Positions 1-6,311 of a stretch of DNA of 64,000 bases are shown in pieces (positions within the stretch are counted from its first letter, which is position 1; each line of letters starts with the position of its first letter). The notes beneath the pieces are model-generated. The model was not told the origin of the DNA and made no database searches. It saw only the letters and a list, made by a program, of their open reading frames with translations. Origin of the DNA: Rhodococcus sp. 1168 (GTDB taxonomy: Bacteria; Actinomycetota; Actinomycetes; Mycobacteriales; Mycobacteriaceae). A program made the translations under genes and the position numbers. The stretch spans positions 315,001 through 379,000 of the forward strand of contig NZ_MKKY01000091.1 in the NCBI RefSeq assembly GCF_002091955.1, read 5' to 3'.

Positions 1-121
1 TGCGCGAGGTCTCACGGATCGAGGTGACTTCACGGCTCTTGGCGTAGACGGCTTTGAGTGAAGCGCCCCGATCGTTCATCGAAAGCGGCGGGGATTTCCA
101 TGGGAGTTCGATGATCTTCAT
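1..121 (-). CDS. RusA-like Holliday junction resolvase, N-terminal part (cut by window edge)
   Basis: Only the first 40 codons are present, reading leftward from ATG at 121-119. The start LPWKSPPLSMNDR resembles the beginning of actinophage RusA-family resolvases, which cleave four-way junctions late in phage replication. The catalytic acidic residues would lie outside the window, so activity cannot be judged. Its ATG overlaps the stop of the preceding gene (ATGA). A second RusA-like gene lies at 2784-3146. Confidence 0.5.
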   Translation of the reverse strand, partial: MKIIELPWKSPPLSMNDRGASLKAVYAKSREVTSIRETSR

Positions 122-300
122 GGTCGGCCACCCCTGTGGATAACCGCGATCCGGCCGCGCGAAGCGCCGGCTACCGATCCATTCCAGCCTGAACCCAGCG
201 AAGAATCCGCTCGAATCTCGCGTACGTTTCTTACTGCAGCTGACGAGATTTTTCTGGTGTTGGGAGTCTTCGTTAGTTCGTTCTCTACGTTCGTGCTCAT
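118..300 (-). CDS. Small phage protein of unknown function
   Basis: A 60-residue basic protein rich in Ser, Arg and Gly with no recognised domain. The support for it is structural: its ATG overlaps the endonuclease VII stop and its TGA overlaps the RusA-like start, both as ATGA, which is the junction type throughout this operon. Confidence 0.5.
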   Translation of the reverse strand: MSTNVENELTKTPNTRKISSAAVRNVREIRADSSLGSGWNGSVAGASRGRIAVIHRGGRP

Positions 301-737
301 GCCGGTCGCTCATCCTTTCCGCATATGCGTTTGGCACATGCGACCGGCATATGCCAAACGCATGACTTTTCGGCTTCGAGATAGTCAGCTGCCGCCCTGA
401 GGATTTGCGGTCGGTCGAAGGCGTTGGCGAGCAGTACGTTGCACCAATGGCAGACCACGCCACGGCGACACTTCGGGCAGGATTTCTCGCCCGAGCAGCA
501 CTCGTGGTCGTGGTCGACCATCCATCCGCGTGATGAAGGCTCGGGATGGCCACAGATACTGCAACCGCCTTGATGTGCTGCGATCTCCGCACGTTGACCA
601 GTGTCGATGCCATGCTTTGCGATCTGCACACGCCGCCTGTCACATGGCCGGCAGTAGTGCGTCTTCTCGGGCCACAGTGGCGCCGATGGGGCGAAATGCT
701 CTGCCGTGAGATCCTGGCGGCACCCTGCACATATCAT
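297..737 (-). CDS. Recombination endonuclease VII (HNH-type)
   Basis: This 146-residue protein carries the endonuclease VII signature. A C59-x2-C62 pair precedes the DHDH motif (residues 75-78), followed by the C96-x2-C99-N100 motif and a helix ending AAADYLE. These correspond to the zinc site and the beta-beta-alpha-metal active site of T4 gp49-type enzymes, which resolve branched DNA before packaging. A second set of cysteines (C3, C6, C29, C32) forms a likely N-terminal zinc ribbon. The start at 737 is preferred over an upstream ATG at 758 because it gives the usual ATGA overlap with the gene before it. Confidence 0.85.
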   Translation of the reverse strand: MICAGCRQDLTAEHFAPSAPLWPEKTHYCRPCDRRRVQIAKHGIDTGQRAEIAAHQGGCSICGHPEPSSRGWMVDHDHECCSGEKSCPKCRRGVVCHWCNVLLANAFDRPQILRAAADYLEAEKSCVWHMPVACAKRICGKDERPA

Positions 738-1084
738 TTCCCCTTCTCCTTCTCCCACCGCTTCGCAGCCGCCTCTTGTGCCCGCTTCCGACGCGCCATT
801 GCGTCATCGGATGACTGCTGGAACTCGCCCCATCCGTTGATTTCCCAGCCGCCTGAGCACTGTTTCCACAGCCCAACGTCGGCAAGATGGCTCGCGTCCG
901 ACCTTGTGGCATGGATGAAAGGGAGGCATAAATCAGGCAGGAATCCGTCCGTTCCGTGCGCTCCCGAGTAGCCAAGTGCGGCCACATACGCGAATGCGGC
1001 GCGGTATTTCTTGTCCGCGAGGAGCGTTAACACCTTCGGATTGCTTGCAAATTGGGTATCCAGTCGTATCCAGGGCAGTCCCAT
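734..1084 (-). CDS. Conserved phage protein, possible replication accessory
   Basis: A 116-residue protein starting MGLPWIRLDT, a beginning I recall from small Gordonia/Rhodococcus phage proteins annotated as hypothetical or replication-associated. The middle resembles a compact helical domain and the C terminus is a charged helix rich in Arg, Lys and Glu. The start at 1084 is chosen because the reading frame upstream overlaps the preceding gene and looks non-coding. A 34-base gap (1085-1118) precedes it, one of the few breaks in the overlap chain, so it may have its own ribosome entry. Confidence 0.6.
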   Translation of the reverse strand: MGLPWIRLDTQFASNPKVLTLLADKKYRAAFAYVAALGYSGAHGTDGFLPDLCLPFIHATRSDASHLADVGLWKQCSGGWEINGWGEFQQSSDDAMARRKRAQEAAAKRWEKEKGK

Positions 1085-1118
1085 TACTGCCCCCGGCTGG
1101 TTGGTGGAGGCTCTTCGG

Positions 1119-1271
1119 TCATTTCTGTTGCTCCAGTATCCGGCGCTCGGCACTCCCGTTTGGGTATGCCTGGGCGCGGTCGTGTGGGTTGTCGTGTAGC
1201 GAGTAGGTGAGGCCGATGGCGCGGATGTGTTCAAGAGCTGCATCCTGCCGAGCGACATCACGAGTGCTCAT
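1119..1271 (-). CDS. Small phage protein (50 aa)
   Basis: A charged 50-residue protein with no recognised domain. The start at 1271 is fixed by an AGGAG ribosome site at the right distance and by the ATGA overlap with the gene ending at 1268. The ribosome site lies inside the C-terminal codons of that upstream gene. Confidence 0.6.
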   Translation of the reverse strand: MSTRDVARQDAALEHIRAIGLTYSLHDNPHDRAQAYPNGSAERRILEQQK

Positions 1272-1477
1272 GACTTCTCCTGTGGGGTGTCCTCGCAGCC
1301 GCATGTCGGCGTGTGAAGCTCGCCATGCTTGCCGTTCGATGCCGCTGGTCGATGCAGCTGCAGTAAGCTCGCCAATTCGTTGATCTTGTCGCGTGTCAGA
1401 TCATCGGGCGCATGGACGACTTGACCGTTCAGCTTCTCCATCAGCATCTTTGGGCACCAGCGGTTCGGGGTGCTCAT
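1268..1477 (-). CDS. Small phage protein (69 aa)
   Basis: Unknown function. The C terminus has a Cys-Gly-Cys motif and ends DTPQEKS; those last codons encode the AGGAG ribosome site of the next gene. Its own start at 1477 also has a strong AGGAG site, which lies inside the last codons of the gene before it. It is coupled on both sides by ATGA overlaps. Confidence 0.6.
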   Translation of the reverse strand: MSTPNRWCPKMLMEKLNGQVVHAPDDLTRDKINELASLLQLHRPAASNGKHGELHTPTCGCEDTPQEKS

Positions 1478-1728
1478 GGCTTCTCCTGGGCGGTAGATGG
1501 GCGGGCAGCCCTCTCGCGGTCCCTACGCCTGTTGTTGCGTTCGTTGGCGACACACGTGCCGCCGTGGAACCCGAGGGCGTACACCTCCGCCGCCACACTG
1601 TGCAGGTGGGAGATACCGGCCTCGTCCAACGGTGTTCGGTTCTCCCACTTCTCGGCTGAGACATGTTCGTCCTCGATGTACTCCTCGATGAGGCGTACGA
1701 CATCGTTCGGCTCAATAGGCAAAGTCAT
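1474..1728 (-). CDS. Small acidic phage protein (84 aa)
   Basis: Unknown function. The N-terminal two thirds is acidic and probably helical; the C terminus is Arg-rich and ends STAQEKP. The start at 1728 is preferred over upstream in-frame codons because an AGGAGG site precedes it and it makes an ATGA overlap with the upstream gene. The 3' end carries the repeated ribosome-site cassette described in the findings. Confidence 0.6.
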   Translation of the reverse strand: MTLPIEPNDVVRLIEEYIEDEHVSAEKWENRTPLDEAGISHLHSVAAEVYALGFHGGTCVANERNNRRRDRERAARPSTAQEKP

Positions 1729-2330
1729 TTGGTGGCCTCCTGGGCGGTAGATGAAGCAGCAGCGAGGATCGCCAAAGCCGCCAGTCTCGCGGACTCCGAA
1801 TCTGTCCATCGGACCGTTACGGGGCCGCCCTCAGGAAGGTCCGGGGTGTCGCCTTGATACTCGATGTAGCCTTCGGGAGACTTGTGGACGACGTCGGTGG
1901 TGCCGGTGTAGTCGATCCCCCGCTCCTCACAGGTGAACCGTGCCCACGTCGCACACTGGTAATGCAGGTAGTTCGCGGCGACGGAGGCGTGTTCGTTGAA
2001 TGGTAGGGGTTGGGTGTCGTCGCCGCGTGCCATCTTCGGGCCGCGTGGACTCATGCGGTCCTGCCGGGTTATGGCGATGGTGAGGTCTTCGATGAGGGAC
2101 GGGATTTGGCGGAGTTGTTCGAGGAGTAGCGACTGCTCACACCTGGGCAGGAAGAAATGATCGGAACTCATCTGTTTCCGTACGTCGAAACTGGGCGTCA
2201 GTCCGACGTTCGCCCATGCTCGGTAGGTGATGTCAGTGATGGCGTCGAGGAGGTCGTTGTGGACTTTTGTCTGCCATAGGGCTAGTCCGATGTGGTACGC
2301 GACCTCGTCGGACGTCAGAGACTCGCTCAT
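1725..2330 (-). CDS. Phage protein of unknown function (201 aa)
   Basis: A soluble, mostly helical protein of 201 residues. I do not recognise a domain with confidence. It ends SSTAQEATK, where the last codons supply the AGGAGG ribosome site for the next gene. It is joined to both neighbours by ATGA overlaps. Confidence 0.65.
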   Translation of the reverse strand: MSESLTSDEVAYHIGLALWQTKVHNDLLDAITDITYRAWANVGLTPSFDVRKQMSSDHFFLPRCEQSLLLEQLRQIPSLIEDLTIAITRQDRMSPRGPKMARGDDTQPLPFNEHASVAANYLHYQCATWARFTCEERGIDYTGTTDVVHKSPEGYIEYQGDTPDLPEGGPVTVRWTDSESARLAALAILAAASSTAQEATK

Positions 2331-2548
2331 GCTCTGTCCTCTTCGATGCGTTGGCGGAGATAGCAGGCCAGGTCGAGCACTTCCTCGTAGGCGTCCTGTA
2401 GCGCGTTGCGCCCATTCCCTGCCTGTAGCGGCGTCCCGTATTTGGCAAGGCCGAATACTTTGCGCTGTGCGAGGTCTGTGGTGACGAGGTCGTGGATGCT
2501 GGGGTTGTCGTTGGGGGTGGGGTCGGGCAGGTTACCGACACCGTTCAC
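2327..2548 (-). CDS. MazG-like nucleotide pyrophosphohydrolase-related small protein
   Basis: A 73-residue protein whose second half (KYGTPLQ, NGRNAL, DAYEEVLDLACYLRQ) resembles the short all-alpha NTP pyrophosphohydrolase-like proteins common in actinophages. The EE-x2-D helix is the likely metal-binding segment. Such enzymes may trim non-canonical nucleotides or adjust dNTP pools during infection. It is shorter than full MazG domains and lacks a clear second acidic helix, so the assignment is tentative. Confidence 0.5.
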   Translation of the reverse strand: MNGVGNLPDPTPNDNPSIHDLVTTDLAQRKVFGLAKYGTPLQAGNGRNALQDAYEEVLDLACYLRQRIEEDRA

Positions 2549-2787
2549 TGGATGACCTCGGTGGGAATGATGGTGGTCATCAGGCCGTGGGATGCTGCGA
2601 CGTCTTCCGCTTGCCGGGCTGCCGCCTTCTTCGTCGACAGTTCATCCTCGACTTCGCGGAGCTTCTTCTGGAGGGTTCCGATGATGGTGTGGAGGCCGAC
2701 GATGCCCGCGCCTTGTGTCGCAACCTCGCCACGCAATGTCACGTTTTCGTCGAGGAGTTCCTGGATGGCTGAAACGTCTTCGCTCAC
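2545..2787 (-). CDS. Small coiled-coil phage protein, GTG start
   Basis: An 80-residue protein with a heptad-like acidic/basic helix across most of its length (around LQKKLREVEDELSTKKAAA), probably an oligomerising coiled coil. The GTG at 2787 is selected over an upstream ATG at 2865 because it follows a GGAGG site and overlaps the RusA-like stop as GTGA. Function unknown. Confidence 0.6.
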   Translation of the reverse strand: MSEDVSAIQELLDENVTLRGEVATQGAGIVGLHTIIGTLQKKLREVEDELSTKKAAARQAEDVAASHGLMTTIIPTEVIQ

Positions 2788-3146
2788 AATGCCTCCGTGA
2801 TGGTCAGTTCGATCCTGGGGTTGGCTCGGTCGAGGTCGATCCGGCACGCTTCGGTACGCACCCATCCGAAGTGGTCATCGGGCCACACGCCCGCATCCAC
2901 TAAGCCGTCGAGAGTGTGCTTCAGCAGGACGGACAGGCTGCCAGCGTCGCGCCGGTGGAGGTTCGGGACGTACCAGGTGAGGAGAACATCGGACCGGGGA
3001 TGCGATCGGATGTGCATAGATTTCGCGAGGAGTGCTGCCGTCCACCGCATCTGCTTCTTCGCCCGTGCGTGTGCCCGCCCCGTCGACCGTGATGCTTGAT
3101 TGCTGGTGAGTGGTGGGCGTTGGTATGGCAGGACGATGGTGGTCAT
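2784..3146 (-). CDS. RusA-family crossover junction endonuclease-like, metal site altered
   Basis: A 120-residue protein with the RusA fold signature: an N-terminal PYQRPPLTSNQ segment, HRRDAGSL (residues 64-71), a helix LLKHTLDGLVDAG and the PDD motif at 89-91. Active RusA proteins usually read R-D-x-D-N at the second element. Here D67 is kept, but the second Asp and the Asn are replaced by G69 and S70. It may have reduced activity or act as a DNA-binding paralogue. The start at 3146 overlaps the preceding small gene's TGA as ATGA. Confidence 0.75.
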   Translation of the reverse strand: MTTIVLPYQRPPLTSNQASRSTGRAHARAKKQMRWTAALLAKSMHIRSHPRSDVLLTWYVPNLHRRDAGSLSVLLKHTLDGLVDAGVWPDDHFGWVRTEACRIDLDRANPRIELTITEAL

Positions 3147-3253
3147 TGGAATTGTCCGCAGTCGGTGCCGTTGTTGGTGCCGTGCCAGCCGGGGCCTTCG
3201 GCTGGTTCGCCGCAGCCGGTGCACACCCAGACACGCTCGTAGTTGTCACTCAT
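3143..3253 (-). CDS. 36-residue four-cysteine (zinc-ribbon-like) microprotein
   Basis: A very short frame: ATG at 3253-3251, with TGA overlapping the next ATG at 3146. The protein contains VCTGCGEP and a later DCG, plus a His in GWHG, giving three cysteines and a histidine that could bind one zinc. It starts three bases after the previous stop and is coupled downstream by ATGA. Its position in the overlap chain and its cysteine pattern support it as a real gene. Function unknown. Confidence 0.6.
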   Translation of the reverse strand: MSDNYERVWVCTGCGEPAEGPGWHGTNNGTDCGQFQ

Positions 3254-3256
3254 GGC

Positions 3257-3625
3257 TCACTCGCTGCCATATTCGTCAGTGCCGTGCCGTAACACATTCC
3301 ACGCAGTCGGCACGCGGTCACGGACCTCGCCCCTGACCTTCCGGCAACGGAGGGTGACACGGCCACGCAGAGTGGCTTCCCAACGCTCACGGGCCAGACG
3401 TTCCGCTTCACGCTGTGCCCGCTTGGCAAAGAACATGCCGACAGCTTGCCGGTCCCACGATTTTAGGAGGTGCGCTTCAAGCTCCTCATCGGTCGGTGGT
3501 GTCCACTCCGGCGCATCCTCTGGATTGAGTAGGGACAGGTACGGTATCTGTGTGAATCGGTACGCGTCGTACTCGATTGATGACTGCCGTTTTATCTCGG
3601 CGAAAGCGGAGATGATGTCTGTCAT
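3257..3625 (-). CDS. Phage protein of unknown function (122 aa)
   Basis: The N-terminal half is neutral; the C-terminal half is Arg-rich (residues about 70-115) and could bind nucleic acid. The ATG at 3625 is chosen over a longer frame starting at 3805 because it is preceded by the same CAGGAGAAGCC ribosome-site cassette used at 1477. The longer frame would fuse it to a thioredoxin-like half domain. Confidence 0.6.
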   Translation of the reverse strand: MTDIISAFAEIKRQSSIEYDAYRFTQIPYLSLLNPEDAPEWTPPTDEELEAHLLKSWDRQAVGMFFAKRAQREAERLARERWEATLRGRVTLRCRKVRGEVRDRVPTAWNVLRHGTDEYGSE

Positions 3626-3805
3626 GGCTTCTCCTGGGCGTCGATGTACTGCACGTGCCATGTCGGATGGCTCGAGGATCGGGTCGGCGGCATCTGGTGC
3701 AGATGTCACGTCGACCTCGGTGAATGGGACTTCGTAGCGGGTCAAGGCGCGCTTGGTGCCTAGGCATGGCATGCAGTGGGGTGAGGTGTAGATGGTGATT
3801 TTCAT
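3622..3805 (-). pseudogene. NrdH/glutaredoxin-like N-terminal half, frame-disrupted
   Basis: Reading from ATG at 3805, MKITIYTSPHCMPC is a clear NrdH-redoxin start with a CxxC active site (C11, C14), followed by the first helix and strand. The second half of the fold, with its cis-Pro loop and SGFRPD-type segment, is missing. In the starting frame the sequence runs without a stop into the next gene. In the frame one base over, it ends AQEKP-stop exactly at the expected ATGA overlap (3622-3625). I read this as a truncated and frameshifted redoxin joined to another gene's tail. A deliberate fusion protein of 182 residues is the alternative. Confidence 0.5.
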
Positions 3806-4032
3806 TCCGCCCCTTTCTTTGCGATGAGAACGGTGTCGAGTGGCGTGAATGCCTGCTGGTGATTGCGTCCGGCACTGTCGATGCCATGGACGACGATGTA
3901 CGGGCCACCGGTGTGGGCGGTGCCGCGGTGAGTGCCGGTGAACCGGGCCTCGGTGCCGTTGAGTAGGACGGCCCGCCCGCGGTACTCACTGATCGTGAGG
4001 TCGGCGACCCGAACGTCGGAGTAGCCGCTCAT
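3802..4032 (-). CDS. Small phage protein (76 aa), beta-rich
   Basis: A 76-residue protein with alternating hydrophobic residues typical of a small beta-barrel. No recognised family. Coupled on both sides by ATGA overlaps, with the redoxin-like start at 3805 overlapping its stop. Confidence 0.6.
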   Translation of the reverse strand: MSGYSDVRVADLTISEYRGRAVLLNGTEARFTGTHRGTAHTGGPYIVVHGIDSAGRNHQQAFTPLDTVLIAKKGAE

Positions 4033-4337
4033 GCCGTCGCCTCGATCCCCAGCGTGCCCAGCACGAACCGCGCGATGAACTCCTCGTGGTCGACGGGCGA
4101 GGGTGCGGCCCGGTAGCCGTCGCGGATCGCGCCGGCCATCTTCTGGACGCTGACGGCCGGGACGCGTTCGGGTGTGCCGTGTCCGACGATCGCGAGGGTG
4201 AGTGCATGCATCGCATCGCGTTGTGCCAGAGCGGACATGATGATCGCGGTCGTGCCGTCCCGCGTGTCCTGCAATGCAGTGAGGGCGTCGGTGGCGCGAT
4301 CCTCGGACAGGATGAGGATGTCGTCGATGGTGCTCAT
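4029..4337 (-). CDS. Small helical phage protein (102 aa)
   Basis: A predicted all-helical, acidic protein of 102 residues with no recognised domain. It lies two genes downstream of the RecT-like gene and is joined to its neighbours by ATGA overlaps, so it is probably co-translated with the recombination module. Confidence 0.6.
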   Translation of the reverse strand: MSTIDDILILSEDRATDALTALQDTRDGTTAIIMSALAQRDAMHALTLAIVGHGTPERVPAVSVQKMAGAIRDGYRAAPSPVDHEEFIARFVLGTLGIEATA

Positions 4338-4549
4338 TTCGCCACCCGCCCCTCGATGAGCGCGAGGGTGTACATGGGCATCTCGCCCCGCTGGTCGTAC
4401 GTCTTGGAGGTGACCGTCACGATGGTGTCCCGATCCCAGGCGGCAGACTGATTCATGATCTCGTCGAGGTCAGCCAGGGTGATGTGATCTCGAGCGTCAA
4501 GTTCGAGCTTCGTCGTCAATGAGGCTCGGCGCTTCTGTGGTGCGCTCAT
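4334..4549 (-). CDS. Small phage protein (71 aa)
   Basis: A 71-residue protein with a basic N terminus and a segment (DTIVTVTSKTYDQRGEMP) that looks like a beta hairpin. Unknown function. It directly follows the RecT-like gene with an ATGA overlap. Confidence 0.6.
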   Translation of the reverse strand: MSAPQKRRASLTTKLELDARDHITLADLDEIMNQSAAWDRDTIVTVTSKTYDQRGEMPMYTLALIEGRVAK

Positions 4550-5427
4550 GCTGGCTCACCGTTCCCGGCTGGATCGTTGGCCTTGTCGAGCTCAGCGAAC
4601 ACTGCGGACGCTTCAGTCTTGGTGAGTTCCTTCGACGAGGCGACCTCACGGTCCAGGACGTTCGACAGGTACGCGAGACCCTGATCCCTGTCAGTCAGGC
4701 CGACGTCGGTGAATGTCGCGTGCAGCTTCTTGAGTTGCGCTGTCGAGATCATCTCGACGCTCGCATGATCGGTCACGTCCGGGACGTCGTCGGCTTTCAC
4801 GCCGAGCGCTTCTCCGAGGCCGGCCGTCCCGGTGCGGATACGTTCGGACTTCACCTTGATCGGCGGGTTTGTCTCTCGATCCACCTCGTCGACGAGGCCG
4901 AGAAGTGCTCCGGGGGTGAGGAGGTCGGCCAGTTCGGACTGGCATTTGGCGCGGAGCATTTGCTGCGGGTTGGTCGCATACTTGACGTTGGTCGTGTACC
5001 TGGCCTTCTGGGCGCGCTCGATTGTCCACGTCACCGACTGCACCTGATCGTCGCCGGGCTTCGTGCCCGCCCACGTCACCGACGCGTCGGACGCTTCGAC
5101 CTCGTACATGTCAGCGCCGCGGGAGATCGCAACGGCATACTTCGCCCTGGCGTACATGCCGACCTTGCCGTAGATCACGAACAGCGATTCGAGCGACGAG
5201 TCCGGATCGAACCCGAGCATCGCACCACGCAGGATGGCGACGGTCGCATCCTTCGGCTTGCCGCGGAAGATCTCCGGGCACATGCCGGTCGAGGTGATGA
5301 ACTCGGCGTACTCGAATGCCTCGGCCTTGGCGAGCGCGTGCTCGTGAAGCTTCGAAAAACCTGTCGAGCGGGCAACCTCGAGCGACTTGGTCTCGTCGAC
5401 GATCGTGGCGATTTCGTTGGTGCTCAT
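4546..5427 (-). CDS. RecT-like single-strand annealing protein
   Basis: A 293-residue protein with the RecT pattern: the ECIL-like segment AILRGAMLGFDPDSSLESLFVI around residues 64-85, followed by the YGKVGMYARAKYAV core and a C-terminal helical region rich in Lys and Asp. RecT proteins anneal complementary single strands produced by a partner exonuclease. That partner lies immediately upstream (5424-6311) with an ATGA overlap, as in the Che9c gp60/gp61 pair of mycobacteriophages. Together they form a RecA-independent recombination system for phage DNA. Confidence 0.85.
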   Translation of the reverse strand: MSTNEIATIVDETKSLEVARSTGFSKLHEHALAKAEAFEYAEFITSTGMCPEIFRGKPKDATVAILRGAMLGFDPDSSLESLFVIYGKVGMYARAKYAVAISRGADMYEVEASDASVTWAGTKPGDDQVQSVTWTIERAQKARYTTNVKYATNPQQMLRAKCQSELADLLTPGALLGLVDEVDRETNPPIKVKSERIRTGTAGLGEALGVKADDVPDVTDHASVEMISTAQLKKLHATFTDVGLTDRDQGLAYLSNVLDREVASSKELTKTEASAVFAELDKANDPAGNGEPA

Positions 5428-6311
5428 GCTGTCATTCCTTTGATTGTTCCGAGGTCGAGTTTCGTGTTGGCGTAGAGCGAGACCGAGCCGCCGCGGCCCG
5501 GTCGGCGGTCGGCGATCTTCTCGCCGTTGCAGGTGGCGTACTGGGCGTTACCCATCGCGTCGAGCAGTTTGGATTTGAGGCCCGTGACGGTCTTGTTCGT
5601 GTCCTTCTGTTCCTGGTGCCAGCCGATGAAGCGGTGCGCCAGTTCTGGATCGACTTCGACTGAACTGCCGTCGATGTCGGGATGCAGGGCCTTGACGCAC
5701 TCATAGGTGGCGATGGTGTTGTCGAGGGCCGGTTCCACGCCGTCGACGAGCGAGAGGTGCCACGCCTGCGCCTTCGACTCGATGTGCTCGGCGATCCGGG
5801 CGTTGTAGTCGATGGTGTAGATCCGCGGCATGCCGTACTGCGGCCACAGGATGAGATCGGCGGGTACGTGCCAGCCGGTGATGAATTGTTGCCAGATCAC
5901 CTGCGCCACATAGTCGGCCGGGGCATTGCCTGAACCGTCGTCGCCCCACTCTTCGAGGCTGCGTGCGGTCTTCACTTCGACGATGCGGCGCTTACTCCCC
6001 CGCGACCCTCTGCGGTCGATGGTGGCCGCGTTCGGGTACGGCAGATCGTCGCGTTTGAACTGCACCTCACCGCGCGACAGGCGCCAGCCTTTGTTGCGGA
6101 ACTTCCAGAATTCAGCGGCCGCAATTTCGGCGGCGTGCCCGTAGTCGAAGTTTTCTTGCTTCGCCGCCGAGATGTGCTCGACGGTGTTGCCGGCCATCTG
6201 ATGCCACAGGGCGTACTGCGAGTTCCAGCGGGAGATCCCAAGGATGCTTGGTATTTTTGAGGCGGTGATCGTGCGAGTCCACTCGGGTGAACCTGGTTCG
6301 AGTTTCGTCAT
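5424..6311 (-). CDS. YqaJ/RecE-like 5'-3' exonuclease
   Basis: A 295-residue PD-(D/E)xK nuclease of the YqaJ viral recombinase family. The visible active-site elements are E62 in GHAAEIAAAEFW, D99 in NAATIDR and the E112-x-K114 motif in VEVKTA. An N-terminal segment ITASKIPSILGIS matches the usual YqaJ start. The enzyme should degrade one strand of linear duplex DNA and load the adjacent RecT-like protein. The ATG at 6311 overlaps the methyltransferase stop. Confidence 0.88.
   Translation of the reverse strand: MTKLEPGSPEWTRTITASKIPSILGISRWNSQYALWHQMAGNTVEHISAAKQENFDYGHAAEIAAAEFWKFRNKGWRLSRGEVQFKRDDLPYPNAATIDRRGSRGSKRRIVEVKTARSLEEWGDDGSGNAPADYVAQVIWQQFITGWHVPADLILWPQYGMPRIYTIDYNARIAEHIESKAQAWHLSLVDGVEPALDNTIATYECVKALHPDIDGSSVEVDPELAHRFIGWHQEQKDTNKTVTGLKSKLLDAMGNAQYATCNGEKIADRRPGRGGSVSLYANTKLDLGTIKGMTA

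Noticed and set aside
4519-5475. Long plus-strand open frame (318 codons) opposite the RecT-like gene
   Set aside because: It mirrors the codon pattern of the real gene on the other strand and has no recognisable domain or ribosome site.
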